56,644 nucleotides of DNA from Shinella kummerowiae (lineage in GTDB: Bacteria > Pseudomonadota > Alphaproteobacteria > Rhizobiales > Rhizobiaceae), in NCBI RefSeq assembly GCF_009827055.1, contig NZ_WUMK01000018.1:1-56644 (forward strand), in the 5' to 3' direction. The notes under the pieces are model-generated. The model did not search any database and was not told the DNA's origin. It was given only the letters and a program-made list of their open reading frames with translations. Below are positions 43,037-50,466 of the stretch, one piece after another. Position 1 is the first letter of the stretch. Each line of letters opens with the position of its first letter. The translations under genes and the position numbers were made by a program.

Positions 43037-44191
43037 TTACCGGCGGCGGCGGAAACCAGCGGCGCCCGTGCCGGCGACGGCAAGGCCGAGCAGCAAGAAG
43101 ACGGCGCCGGCCTGCGCGGCCGCGATCAGCCCCGCGACAAGCGGAATGGCAAACTGCCCGGCGCGGTTTATCGCCAGCCGCAGCCCGAGGCTGGTCGACC
43201 GCGCACCCGGCGGCGCGAGGCGCATCGTCAGCGCGACGGAGGCCGTGATCGCGAAACCGAGACAGAAGCCGGAGGTTGCAAGCGCGACCGCGAGGAGGAG
43301 GACGTTCACCGGCAAGGCCAGCGCGGCCGTCGAGAAACCCGTGCCGAGCACCGATCCCCACAGAAGAAGCGTCGGCCCGAACCGGGCAGCCGCAGGCTCG
43401 TGTAAAGCGCGCGAGAGCATCTGTGTCACTGCAAACAGCATCAACAAGGCCCCGACGACGACCGGCGGGACAGACCGCGTCTCGCCCACCACCGGCAGAT
43501 AGATCAGGGTGAGATCCTGCACGGCGACGCACAAGCTGCCACCGGCGATCACCCAGGCAAGACCCGGGACACCGGCTATGGAGCGAAGGGAGGCAGGCGT
43601 TTCCACCGACCGCGGCGGCGCGGCGTTGCGATACAGCAGGATGGACGTCATCGCGCCGAAGGCCGCGAGGGTAGTGGCGACAATGGCCAGATTGCCCGGC
43701 AGATTGCCGCCGCGAAGGGCCACGAGGCTCAGAAGCAAAGGTGCGCCGATCTGCCCGACCGCCTGCCAGAGCATCAGCCCGCCGACCATACGCTCGCGAT
43801 GGGTCTGAACACGAAGCGAACCGATTTCGGCCTGCAGGGCGGTCAGTTGCAGCGTCTGGCCGAGCCCGAGAAGGACGGAAGCCAGCACCAGCCAGGCCAT
43901 GGTTGCAAGGGGCAGAAGCAGGGCCGCGCAACCGCTGGCTAGAAGAACGGCGCCGGCGAGCGCCGCACCCCCGGCACCCTGACGATCATTGTAGCGGCCC
44001 ATGCCGACCGCGAGAAAGGCGGGAAGCAGCGCAAAGGCGGAGGACAGCACGAGAACCTGCGCCGGCGAAAGCCCCGCCTCGGTTGCGCGATAACTGGTCG
44101 CGATGCGCGCTAGCGGCACGATGACCTGCGCCAGAAAGGCGACGGCCAGCAGGGGACGCGCCAGCCGCCAGACGAGACCCTTGCCGCGCAC
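43037..44191 (-). CDS. MFS transporter
   Basis: A 384-residue major facilitator protein with about twelve membrane segments, a loop motif GMGRYNDRQGAGG between segments 2 and 3, and an Arg-rich C-terminus. It starts at GTG 44191, directly after the TIM-barrel stop (no spacing), so it is translationally coupled. It is probably a second route for uptake of, or an exporter for, the compound handled by the operon; it could carry a hydroaromatic acid or a sugar acid. No substrate motif can be read. Confidence 0.85.
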   Translation of the reverse strand: MRGKGLVWRLARPLLAVAFLAQVIVPLARIATSYRATEAGLSPAQVLVLSSAFALLPAFLAVGMGRYNDRQGAGGAALAGAVLLASGCAALLLPLATMAWLVLASVLLGLGQTLQLTALQAEIGSLRVQTHRERMVGGLMLWQAVGQIGAPLLLSLVALRGGNLPGNLAIVATTLAAFGAMTSILLYRNAAPPRSVETPASLRSIAGVPGLAWVIAGGSLCVAVQDLTLIYLPVVGETRSVPPVVVGALLMLFAVTQMLSRALHEPAAARFGPTLLLWGSVLGTGFSTAALALPVNVLLLAVALATSGFCLGFAITASVALTMRLAPPGARSTSLGLRLAINRAGQFAIPLVAGLIAAAQAGAVFLLLGLAVAGTGAAGFRRRR

Positions 44192-45007
44192 CTATTCCGC
44201 CGCGAGCGCGCTCGCGCGCAGGAAGCTAAGCGTCACGCGCCCCGCATCCATCACCCGGTCCTCGACCGTCCAGCCCTGCTGGTCGCGATGCGGCGCCTCC
44301 AGCGAAACCGAGCAATCTTCCGGCAAAAGCGCCAGCATCTCGCGAAGCGGCAGGCCGCCCTGCCCCGGATAGAGCCGCGCCTCGCGGCTCTCCGCCATCT
44401 TCGCGGCGTCGCCGGGCGGTATCGCGGCCGGTGCGTCGCAGATGTGGAAATGGCCGATGATCGAGCGATCGGGAATGGCCGCGAGATCGGCGACACTCGC
44501 GCCGCTTCGGCTGAGATGAACCGCATCGATCAGCAGCCGCGCATTCGGATGGCCGACCTTGGCATGAACCGACAGGGCATCGGCAAGCGTCTTCATGCCG
44601 CGATAGGGCATGAATTCCATCGCCATGCGGATACCGTAGCCTGCCGAGGCCTCCGCCTGCCAGCGATAGTTCTCCGCCAGCCGCTCGAGATTATCGTCGA
44701 TGCCGGCCGAGACGATGACGCCGGCGTTCAGGGCCTTTGCCGCTTCCAACGCCCGGGCATAGTCGTCGCGGTTGAAATCCGGCCCGATGCCGAAGGATTC
44801 GGCCTCGAAGATGCGGACGCCCTGATCCTCCGCCCGGGCCCGAAGGCTGCGGATACGATTCCAGTCACCGGTGACCGGATACTGATCCGGCGCATGGCGC
44901 GGCGGAAAGATCCGCAGGCCGACACCCTGGAAGCCGGCCTTCGCGGCCGCATCGACCATGCGCTCCGGCTCGGCGTCCAGCGCCGTCATATGGGAAACAC
45001 AGATCAT
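44192..45007 (-). CDS. TIM-barrel sugar isomerase/epimerase-like enzyme
   Basis: A 271-residue AP_endonuc_2/xylose-isomerase-like barrel. Metal ligands: Glu in MAMEFMPYRG, Asp-His in LIDAVHLSRSG, His in GHFHICDAP, and Glu in SLEAPH. The MEFMPYRGMKTL segment closely parallels the two other barrels of the window, so these are likely paralogues with distinct substrates. The superfamily catalyses isomerisation or dehydration of sugar-like rings. It sits six bases after the Bug gene stop and abuts the MFS gene, so uptake and first conversion are on one message. Confidence 0.86.
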   Translation of the reverse strand: MICVSHMTALDAEPERMVDAAAKAGFQGVGLRIFPPRHAPDQYPVTGDWNRIRSLRARAEDQGVRIFEAESFGIGPDFNRDDYARALEAAKALNAGVIVSAGIDDNLERLAENYRWQAEASAGYGIRMAMEFMPYRGMKTLADALSVHAKVGHPNARLLIDAVHLSRSGASVADLAAIPDRSIIGHFHICDAPAAIPPGDAAKMAESREARLYPGQGGLPLREMLALLPEDCSVSLEAPHRDQQGWTVEDRVMDAGRVTLSFLRASALAAE

Positions 45008-45013
45008 GACGCC

Positions 45014-46003
45014 TCAGAAGGTAAGATTGGAATCCTTGATGATCTTGCCGTAGAGCGCATGATCGGCATTGAGCTTGGCCATGAATTCTTCGGGCGTCGA
45101 GCCGACGGGGGTCAGGCCGGCCTTTGCCATGCGGTCGGTCAGATCCGGATTGGCATAGCTGTCCTTGATCGCCTTCTGCAGCGCCTGGATGATTTCCGGC
45201 GGCGTGCCCTTGGGCGCCGAGGCGCTGATCCAGAAGGACATCTGGTCGACATCGGCGAGGCCGAATTCCGTTGAAGCCGGCGTGTCGGGCAGTTGTTCGG
45301 CCCGCTTGGGCGCGCAGTTGAGAATGGCCTTCAGCTGTCCTGCCTTGACATAGGGCTCTGCCTGTCCGACCGAGATGAAGGTGCACTGCGCCTGATTGGC
45401 CAGAAGGTCCGTCATGGCCGGCGCGCCGCCCTTGTACTGCACGGTGTTCAGCTGGATTCCGGCGCGCTGCGACAGAAGCTCGCCGAGAAGATGGTTGACG
45501 GAGCCTACGCCGGCACAGGCGTGGACCAGCTTGCCCGGCTCGGTCTTCGCCAGCGCGACGAACTCGTCCCAGCTGTTGGCAGGCGTCTCCTTGTTGACGA
45601 GCAGGACATAGCTCGACTGCGTCGCCAGCGTGATATGCTCAAGATCGGCGATCGGGTTGAACGAAAGATCGGGAAACGCATAGGACGCCGCCGCCATTGC
45701 GGATGCGGTGCTGAACAGAACCGTATAACCGTCGGCCTTCGCCTCGACGACCTTCTGCGTCGCGATATTGCCGTTGGCACCGGTGCGGTTCTCGACGAGG
45801 ATCTGCGTGCCGAGCTTTTCCGACAGGAAGGGCGAGAGAAGCCGCACATAGGCGTCAAGGCCGCCGCCGGCCGGGAAGCCGAGAACGGCAGTGATCGGCC
45901 GTGCCGGCCAGGTTGCTGCCGAAGAAAGGCGCGGCATGGCGAGCAGAGCAGCGCCTGCGGCGGCGCCGCCCAGAAGATGGCGGCGGGTTATGCTGGTGGT
46001 CAT
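45014..46003 (-). CDS. Bug/TctC family extracytoplasmic binding protein
   Basis: A 329-residue Bug protein with a Tat-type leader (SITRRHLLGGAAAGAALLA) and mature start ITAVLGFPAGGGLDAYVRLL. The LVENRTGANGNIATQK loop and the VQYKGGAPAMTDLLA segment are typical. It is the first gene of the minus-strand operon ending at 40095 and has no tctA or tctB of its own, so it would use the TctAB encoded at 34668-36639 or another pair elsewhere. Its ligand may be a carboxylated ring compound. The ATG at 46003 follows GGGAGGATACC. Confidence 0.92.
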   Translation of the reverse strand: MTTSITRRHLLGGAAAGAALLAMPRLSSAATWPARPITAVLGFPAGGGLDAYVRLLSPFLSEKLGTQILVENRTGANGNIATQKVVEAKADGYTVLFSTASAMAAASYAFPDLSFNPIADLEHITLATQSSYVLLVNKETPANSWDEFVALAKTEPGKLVHACAGVGSVNHLLGELLSQRAGIQLNTVQYKGGAPAMTDLLANQAQCTFISVGQAEPYVKAGQLKAILNCAPKRAEQLPDTPASTEFGLADVDQMSFWISASAPKGTPPEIIQALQKAIKDSYANPDLTDRMAKAGLTPVGSTPEEFMAKLNADHALYGKIIKDSNLTF

Positions 46004-46256
46004 GGTATCCTCCCGATACGGCACCGTGTTTCTCTTTGGGCGTATTCTGCCGATCGGCACCGCTCAATTCAAATAACGAATGCCTTCGACAGACCGAAGC
46101 AATTTGTCTTGATCGACGCTTTGGGCGGACCACGGCCGATCCAAGCAAAACATATGACAGACAACGGCTTTTAACTCTGGACGGTTTCCGGGGTGCCGCC
46201 TATCAACACCCCTGAACCGGGCCATCGCCCGGCCGATGCGACAAGGGAGGAGCGCC
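46004..46256. promoter_or_regulatory. Divergent regulatory region with two palindromes
   Basis: This gap separates the two large catabolic operons of the right half and must carry both promoters. It has ATTC-N7-GAAT at 46067-46081, which fits the T-N11-A form of LysR boxes, and CTTCG-N6-CGAAG at 46084-46099 just beside it. The LysR gene at 47905 is the obvious candidate regulator. A GGGAGGAGC ribosome site precedes the aroQ ATG at 46257. Confidence 0.5.
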
Positions 46257-46721
46257 ATGACCCAGCCGAAGATCCTGTGCCTGAACGGGCCGAACCTCAA
46301 CATGCTGGGTGTTCGCGAACCGGAGCTTTACGGGCGCCAGACGCTGGCGGACGTCGAGGCGGCCGTGCGAACCAAGGCCTGTACGCTCAATTTCGACATC
46401 GATTTCCGCCAGTCGAATTTCGAGGGCGAACTCGTCACCTGGATCCAGCAGGCCCACGGCAGTATCGACGGCGTGATCATCAACCCCGCCGCCTATACCC
46501 ACACCTCGATCGCCATTGCCGATGCCCTGCGCATCCTGACCGTGCCGATCATCGAGCTGCACTTCAACAATTCCTATCGCTACGCCGACCGCGCCTTCCG
46601 CCAGCTTTCCCATGTCCGCCCGGTCGCGACCGGCGTGATCTTCGGCTTCGGCGCGGCGGGCTACATTGTCGCCGTCGAGGCCATGCACAATCTGCTGAAC
46701 CCGCCTTTTCCCAAGGGCTGA
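46257..46721 (+). CDS. aroQ: Type II 3-dehydroquinate dehydratase, divergent copy 2
   Basis: A 154-residue type II dehydroquinase. Loop Arg20 and Tyr25, Asn76, His82 (YTHTS), Asp89, Glu100, catalytic His102 and Arg115 are all present. What differs is the loop after the catalytic His: the usual SNVHxRE pattern is replaced by NNSYRYADR, so the substrate pocket edge is rewritten. About half the residues match copy 1 by eye. It is the first gene of the plus-strand catabolic operon, with GGGAGGAGC before its ATG at 46257; an upstream ATG at 46236 lacks a site. A catabolic role on a dehydroquinate-like compound is inferred. Confidence 0.9.
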   Translation: MTQPKILCLNGPNLNMLGVREPELYGRQTLADVEAAVRTKACTLNFDIDFRQSNFEGELVTWIQQAHGSIDGVIINPAAYTHTSIAIADALRILTVPIIELHFNNSYRYADRAFRQLSHVRPVATGVIFGFGAAGYIVAVEAMHNLLNPPFPKG

Positions 46722-46780
46722 GTTCCCGGCGCCGCTTCGCCGGCCCAATCCCGCAACAGTCCGTTTCAGGAGGAAAAATC

Positions 46781-47836
46781 ATGGGCACTCCCGTCAGGAT
46801 CGCCTTCATCGGCGCCGGCGTCATGGGCCGCCACCACCTGTCGGTGGCAGAGCGCAACCCCGACATCGAGATCGCCGGCGTCGCCGAATTCAGCCAGGAC
46901 ACCCGTGAAAAACTCGAGGCCAAAGGCATCGCGACCTTTGCCGATCACAAGGAGATGCTGGCCACCGTCAAGCCGGACGGCGTCGTGATCTCCACGCCGA
47001 ATGCCTATCACGCGCCGGCGGCGATCGATTGCATCGAGGCCGGCGCCGTGCCGCTGATCGAAAAGCCGGTCGCCGATACGCTGGCGGCCGGCCTGCGGCT
47101 TCGCAAGGCTCTTGCCGGCGCTGACCTGCCGGCGCTTGTCGGCCATCACCGCCGCCACAATCCGATCATCGCGGCAGCAGCAGCGCATGTGCGCGCAGGT
47201 GGGCTCGGCCGCGTCCTCGCGCTGAACGGCATGTGGCTGCGGCGCAAGCCAGACGAATATTACAAGGAAGCCTGGAAAACCGATCCGGCGCTCGGCGGCG
47301 GCACGCTGCTGATCAACGCGATCCACGATTTCGACAGCCTGCGTGCCATCTGCGGCGAGATCGAAAGTGTCCAGGCCGTGACCTCATCGGCCTCGCGCGG
47401 TTTCGCGGTCGAGGATACCGCGGCGGTGCTGCTGAAATTCGAAAGCGGCGCGCTCGGTACATTCGTCATCTCCGACAATGTCGTGGCACCCTGGTGTTGG
47501 GAGATGACCTCGCAGGAGGATCCGCGCTTTGCCTGGCAGCCGGAGGATTGCTACGTAATCTGCGGCACGGAAGGTTCGCTTGCCGTACCGACGCTCGAAA
47601 CCTGGACCAACGCGCCGAACGGCGGACGCGACGCGACGTTCATCCGCCGCAAGCTCTACCACGTCGCCGCCGAGTCCATGGAGTTGCAGATGGCCCATTT
47701 CGTGCGCGTCATCCGCCGCGAGGAGGAGCCGCTGGTCAGCGTCGATTCCGCACTCGGCACGCTCGCAGCGACGCTCGCCGTCTCGCTTTCGGCAAAGGAC
47801 GGCAAACCGGTGCGGATTGCGGACCTGCTCGCTTGA
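46781..47836 (+). CDS. Gfo/Idh/MocA family oxidoreductase
   Basis: A 351-residue NAD(P)-dependent oxidoreductase. The dinucleotide fold opens with FIGAGVMGRHH, and the family signature Glu94-Lys95-Pro96 (LIEKP) holds the catalytic Lys. The C-terminal sheet domain includes GGTLLINAIHDFDSLR with the His/Asp pair usual for inositol- or sugar-type substrates. The enzyme oxidises a ring or sugar hydroxyl to a ketone, as in scyllo- and myo-inositol or shikimate-like polyols. The ATG at 46781 has AGGAGGAAAAATC upstream, 59 bases after aroQ, so it is in the same operon. Confidence 0.92.
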   Translation: MGTPVRIAFIGAGVMGRHHLSVAERNPDIEIAGVAEFSQDTREKLEAKGIATFADHKEMLATVKPDGVVISTPNAYHAPAAIDCIEAGAVPLIEKPVADTLAAGLRLRKALAGADLPALVGHHRRHNPIIAAAAAHVRAGGLGRVLALNGMWLRRKPDEYYKEAWKTDPALGGGTLLINAIHDFDSLRAICGEIESVQAVTSSASRGFAVEDTAAVLLKFESGALGTFVISDNVVAPWCWEMTSQEDPRFAWQPEDCYVICGTEGSLAVPTLETWTNAPNGGRDATFIRRKLYHVAAESMELQMAHFVRVIRREEEPLVSVDSALGTLAATLAVSLSAKDGKPVRIADLLA

Positions 47837-47904
47837 GCCCACGCAACGGGCTTGCGAGCGCGACCTCGCTTGCTTATCCTCCTTGACCGAGGAGATTTTT
47901 CACC

Positions 47905-48846
47905 ATGAATTTGCGGCAGTTACGCTATTTCGCCCAGACGGTCGAAGCCGGCAACATCACGCGCGCGGCCGAGCAGCTCTATGTCGCCCAGCCGGCGCTC
48001 GGCCTGCAGATCCGCCAGCTCGAGGAAGAACTCGGCGTGCCGCTGCTGATCCGCCATTCGCGTGGGGTCACCGCAACGGAAGTCGGCAAGATCCTTTACG
48101 ATCGCGCCCGCGAGGTACTGCGTCAGGTCGACCTGATCAAGCAGGAGGTGATGACCCACAAGGGCACGGCTGCCGAAAGCATCACGCTCGGCCTGACGCC
48201 GGGCCTCGGCAAGCTCTTCGGCGCCGGCCTCATGGTGCGCGTCCGCGACGACATGCAGGGTGTCAGCCTCAGCGTCGTCGAGGAAATGTCCTTCGTGCTG
48301 ATCGATGCGATCGAGCGCGACGAGGTGCATCTGGCGCTCGCCTACGAGGTTCCCGAGCGGCCGGGCCTTGCCCGTGTCCCCTTGTTCGAAGAGGAACTGC
48401 TGTTCGTCACCTCCGACATGTCGGAACCGGGACCGATCGCGCTGACGGACGTGCTGAAACAGCCGATGGTGCTGGCCGGCGAGCGCGATCATGTCTACCA
48501 GCTGGTGATGCAGGCGGCGGAAAAGCTCGGCATCGAGCCGATCATCGGCTTCGAGGCATCCTCCGTCAGCATCATGAAATCGCTGGTCGTCGAGGGTTCC
48601 GCTGTCAGCATCATGCCCTATGGCAGTGTCATCGGCGAGTTGCAGCGCGGCGAGCTGGCAGGCCGCAAGATTGCTGACGGGCAGCTGGTGCGCACCCTCT
48701 ACCTCATTCACTCCTCGCGCCGCGTGCCGCTGATCCATGAGGACGAACTGGTCGAGCTGATCAAGCTCCACATCCGCGGCGCGCTGCGCAAGGTCGAGCC
48801 GATGGTCAACCCGCGCGAGGGACTTGCGCCAAAGCTCAGCGACTGA
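47905..48846 (+). CDS. LysR family transcriptional regulator
   Basis: A 313-residue LysR regulator of the NAC/CbbR-like branch that starts MNLRQLRYFAQTVEAGNITR, with the recognition helix in VAQPALGLQIRQLEEELG and the sensor domain in the remaining ~220 residues (ITLGLTPGLGKLF hinge). It is inside the plus-strand catabolic operon, the only regulator gene between 31 and 55 kb, and therefore the best candidate to control the divergent promoters at 46004-46256 in response to a pathway compound. The ATG at 47905 follows a GAGGAGATTTTTCACC site. Confidence 0.93.
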   Translation: MNLRQLRYFAQTVEAGNITRAAEQLYVAQPALGLQIRQLEEELGVPLLIRHSRGVTATEVGKILYDRAREVLRQVDLIKQEVMTHKGTAAESITLGLTPGLGKLFGAGLMVRVRDDMQGVSLSVVEEMSFVLIDAIERDEVHLALAYEVPERPGLARVPLFEEELLFVTSDMSEPGPIALTDVLKQPMVLAGERDHVYQLVMQAAEKLGIEPIIGFEASSVSIMKSLVVEGSAVSIMPYGSVIGELQRGELAGRKIADGQLVRTLYLIHSSRRVPLIHEDELVELIKLHIRGALRKVEPMVNPREGLAPKLSD

Positions 48847-49002
48847 GCATCCGCCAAGCAATCCCGGCTTCGCACGGAAACACAGACGCTATTGGACCTC
48901 CGCACTCCGCCCCGCCTAGATGGGGGCAGAGGAGACAACGGCCGATCGCCGCCAGGCACCAGTGCCCCGGCCACCGCGACCGCCGTCAGTGGAGCAGACG
49001 AC

Positions 49003-49455
49003 ATGTTGGACGATTTCATTCCGGCGGAGGACGAACGCCGGATCCACCGGCTCTATGCGCTGTACTGCCATCATTTCAATCACGGCAACGCGGAAAACTG
49101 GGTCGGCCTGTTCGCCCCGGACGGATCTTTCACCCGGCTGAACCCGAGCAGTGCTGTGCCCGGCAAGACGGCCAATCCGGCCGGCACGACGACCGGCCAC
49201 GACGCGCTGCTGGAACTGGCCATGGCCCGCCGCGAGATGTTCCGCGGCCTCGTCCGCCACCAGCAGACCGATATCGTGCTGACCTCCGGCAAGGATGCCG
49301 ACCATGCCGACGGCATCTCCTTCATCTTGTTGACGGACTGGCGCGACGGCCAGGGCCTGTTGCGCGCCGTCGGCGATTGCCGGGCGTCCTTCGTGCGCCT
49401 GCCGCAGGGCTGGCGGTTCCAGTCGATCGAGTTGTCCACATTGCCGCGCCCCTGA
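49003..49455 (+). CDS. SnoaL/NTF2-like protein
   Basis: A 150-residue NTF2-like protein with the SnoaL_4-type start DERRIHRLYALYCHHFNHGNAENW and the middle GHDALLELAMARREMFRGLVRHQQTD (partial). The cone fold is shared with ketosteroid isomerase, scytalone dehydratase and the small subunit of ring-hydroxylating dioxygenases. The His in RHQQT and the Tyr/His cluster in LYCHHF may be catalytic, as in dehydratases. The ATG at 49003 follows GGAG after a 156-bp gap from the LysR stop. It may isomerise or dehydrate a cyclic intermediate in this pathway. Confidence 0.82.
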   Translation: MLDDFIPAEDERRIHRLYALYCHHFNHGNAENWVGLFAPDGSFTRLNPSSAVPGKTANPAGTTTGHDALLELAMARREMFRGLVRHQQTDIVLTSGKDADHADGISFILLTDWRDGQGLLRAVGDCRASFVRLPQGWRFQSIELSTLPRP

Positions 49456-49482
49456 CGCGGTCTTTTTCGAGGAGGAAAGAAA

Positions 49483-50466
49483 ATGAGATTTGCAGTCATC
49501 GGATCGCTGGGCTGGGCCGGATCGCGGCATGTCAACGCGCTGGCCGAAATGGGCCAGGACATCGTCGCGCTGGTCGATCCCGGCGAAGGCTGCGCCGCGC
49601 AGGCGGTCAAGGTCGGTGCGAAGGCACTCAGGTCGTTCGACGAACTCGACCTGGACACCATCGACGCCGCGACGCTGGCGCTGCCGCCGCATCTGCACCC
49701 GGAGTTCACCCGCCGCCTCGCCCGCGCCGGAAAACATGTCATGTGCGAGAAGCCCATCGCCCCGGACAGCACGGAAGCCATGGCGCTTGTCGAATTTGCC
49801 AAAACCGTTCCGGTCACGATCATGCCTGGCTATCTGCTGCGCACCAATCCGCACATCAGGGGTTTTCTCGACGCCCTGCGCGGCATGGGCAGCCTGCGCC
49901 GCGTCCATCTGTCGACCAATGTCCGCAAGCCGTCCATGGCCGGCTGGCGCAGCGAACCTGTCATCGGCGGCGCGCTTCTCGTCAATGCCATTCACCAGAT
50001 GGATCTCGCCACCTGGTTCGTCGGCGAAACGCTGACGCCCCGCTTCGCCCAGCTCGACAACGTGCATTTCGAGGCACCGACGGAAGACCTGTTCTTCACC
50101 TCGCTGGTTTCCCCCTCGGGCGTTACGGCCTCGATCCTCAGCAGCTGGTCGCCGAACCCGCCGATCTGCGACGACGGCCTGATGATCACCGATGCTGGCC
50201 GGCTGCGCATCGAGGCGGAAACCGACGAGGGGTCCATCATCCTGACCGGAACCGGTTATCGCAAGAACGGCGAGGACGTGGCTCTCCCGGGCGTCGTTGG
50301 CGTCAACCAGTTCATCAAGGAACTGGAGCATTTCATCGATTCCATCGAGAACGGCACGCCCCTCTGGGTGACGGTCAAGGACAATTACGATGTTCAGAAG
50401 CTGATCGAGGATTGCCGCGCCGTCGCGATCGCCCCGGCCGGCCGGGTGGCGAAAAGGGTGGCATGA
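49483..50466 (+). CDS. Gfo/Idh/MocA family oxidoreductase
   Basis: A 327-residue oxidoreductase opening MRFAVIGSLGWAGSRHVNAL; the signature Glu89-Lys90-Pro91 (CEKPI) carries the catalytic Lys. The C-terminal part holds GGALLVNAIHQMDLATW with the His/Asp pair. It is a distant paralogue of the enzyme at 46781. It probably dehydrogenates a hydroxyl on the same kind of ring compound or a later one. Its stop overlaps the flavoprotein start by four bases, so two oxidation steps are coupled at the translation level. Confidence 0.91.
   Translation: MRFAVIGSLGWAGSRHVNALAEMGQDIVALVDPGEGCAAQAVKVGAKALRSFDELDLDTIDAATLALPPHLHPEFTRRLARAGKHVMCEKPIAPDSTEAMALVEFAKTVPVTIMPGYLLRTNPHIRGFLDALRGMGSLRRVHLSTNVRKPSMAGWRSEPVIGGALLVNAIHQMDLATWFVGETLTPRFAQLDNVHFEAPTEDLFFTSLVSPSGVTASILSSWSPNPPICDDGLMITDAGRLRIEAETDEGSIILTGTGYRKNGEDVALPGVVGVNQFIKELEHFIDSIENGTPLWVTVKDNYDVQKLIEDCRAVAIAPAGRVAKRVA

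Noticed and set aside
46556..46600. Loss of the catalytic His in the second aroQ
   Set aside because: The altered His belongs to the NVH loop; the catalytic His is the one in ELH (His102), which is kept. Only the loop is unusual.
49377..50462. Long plus-strand frame in front of the flavoprotein
   Set aside because: It is an out-of-frame reading of the Gfo/Idh gene; the flavoprotein sequence starts at ATG 50463.
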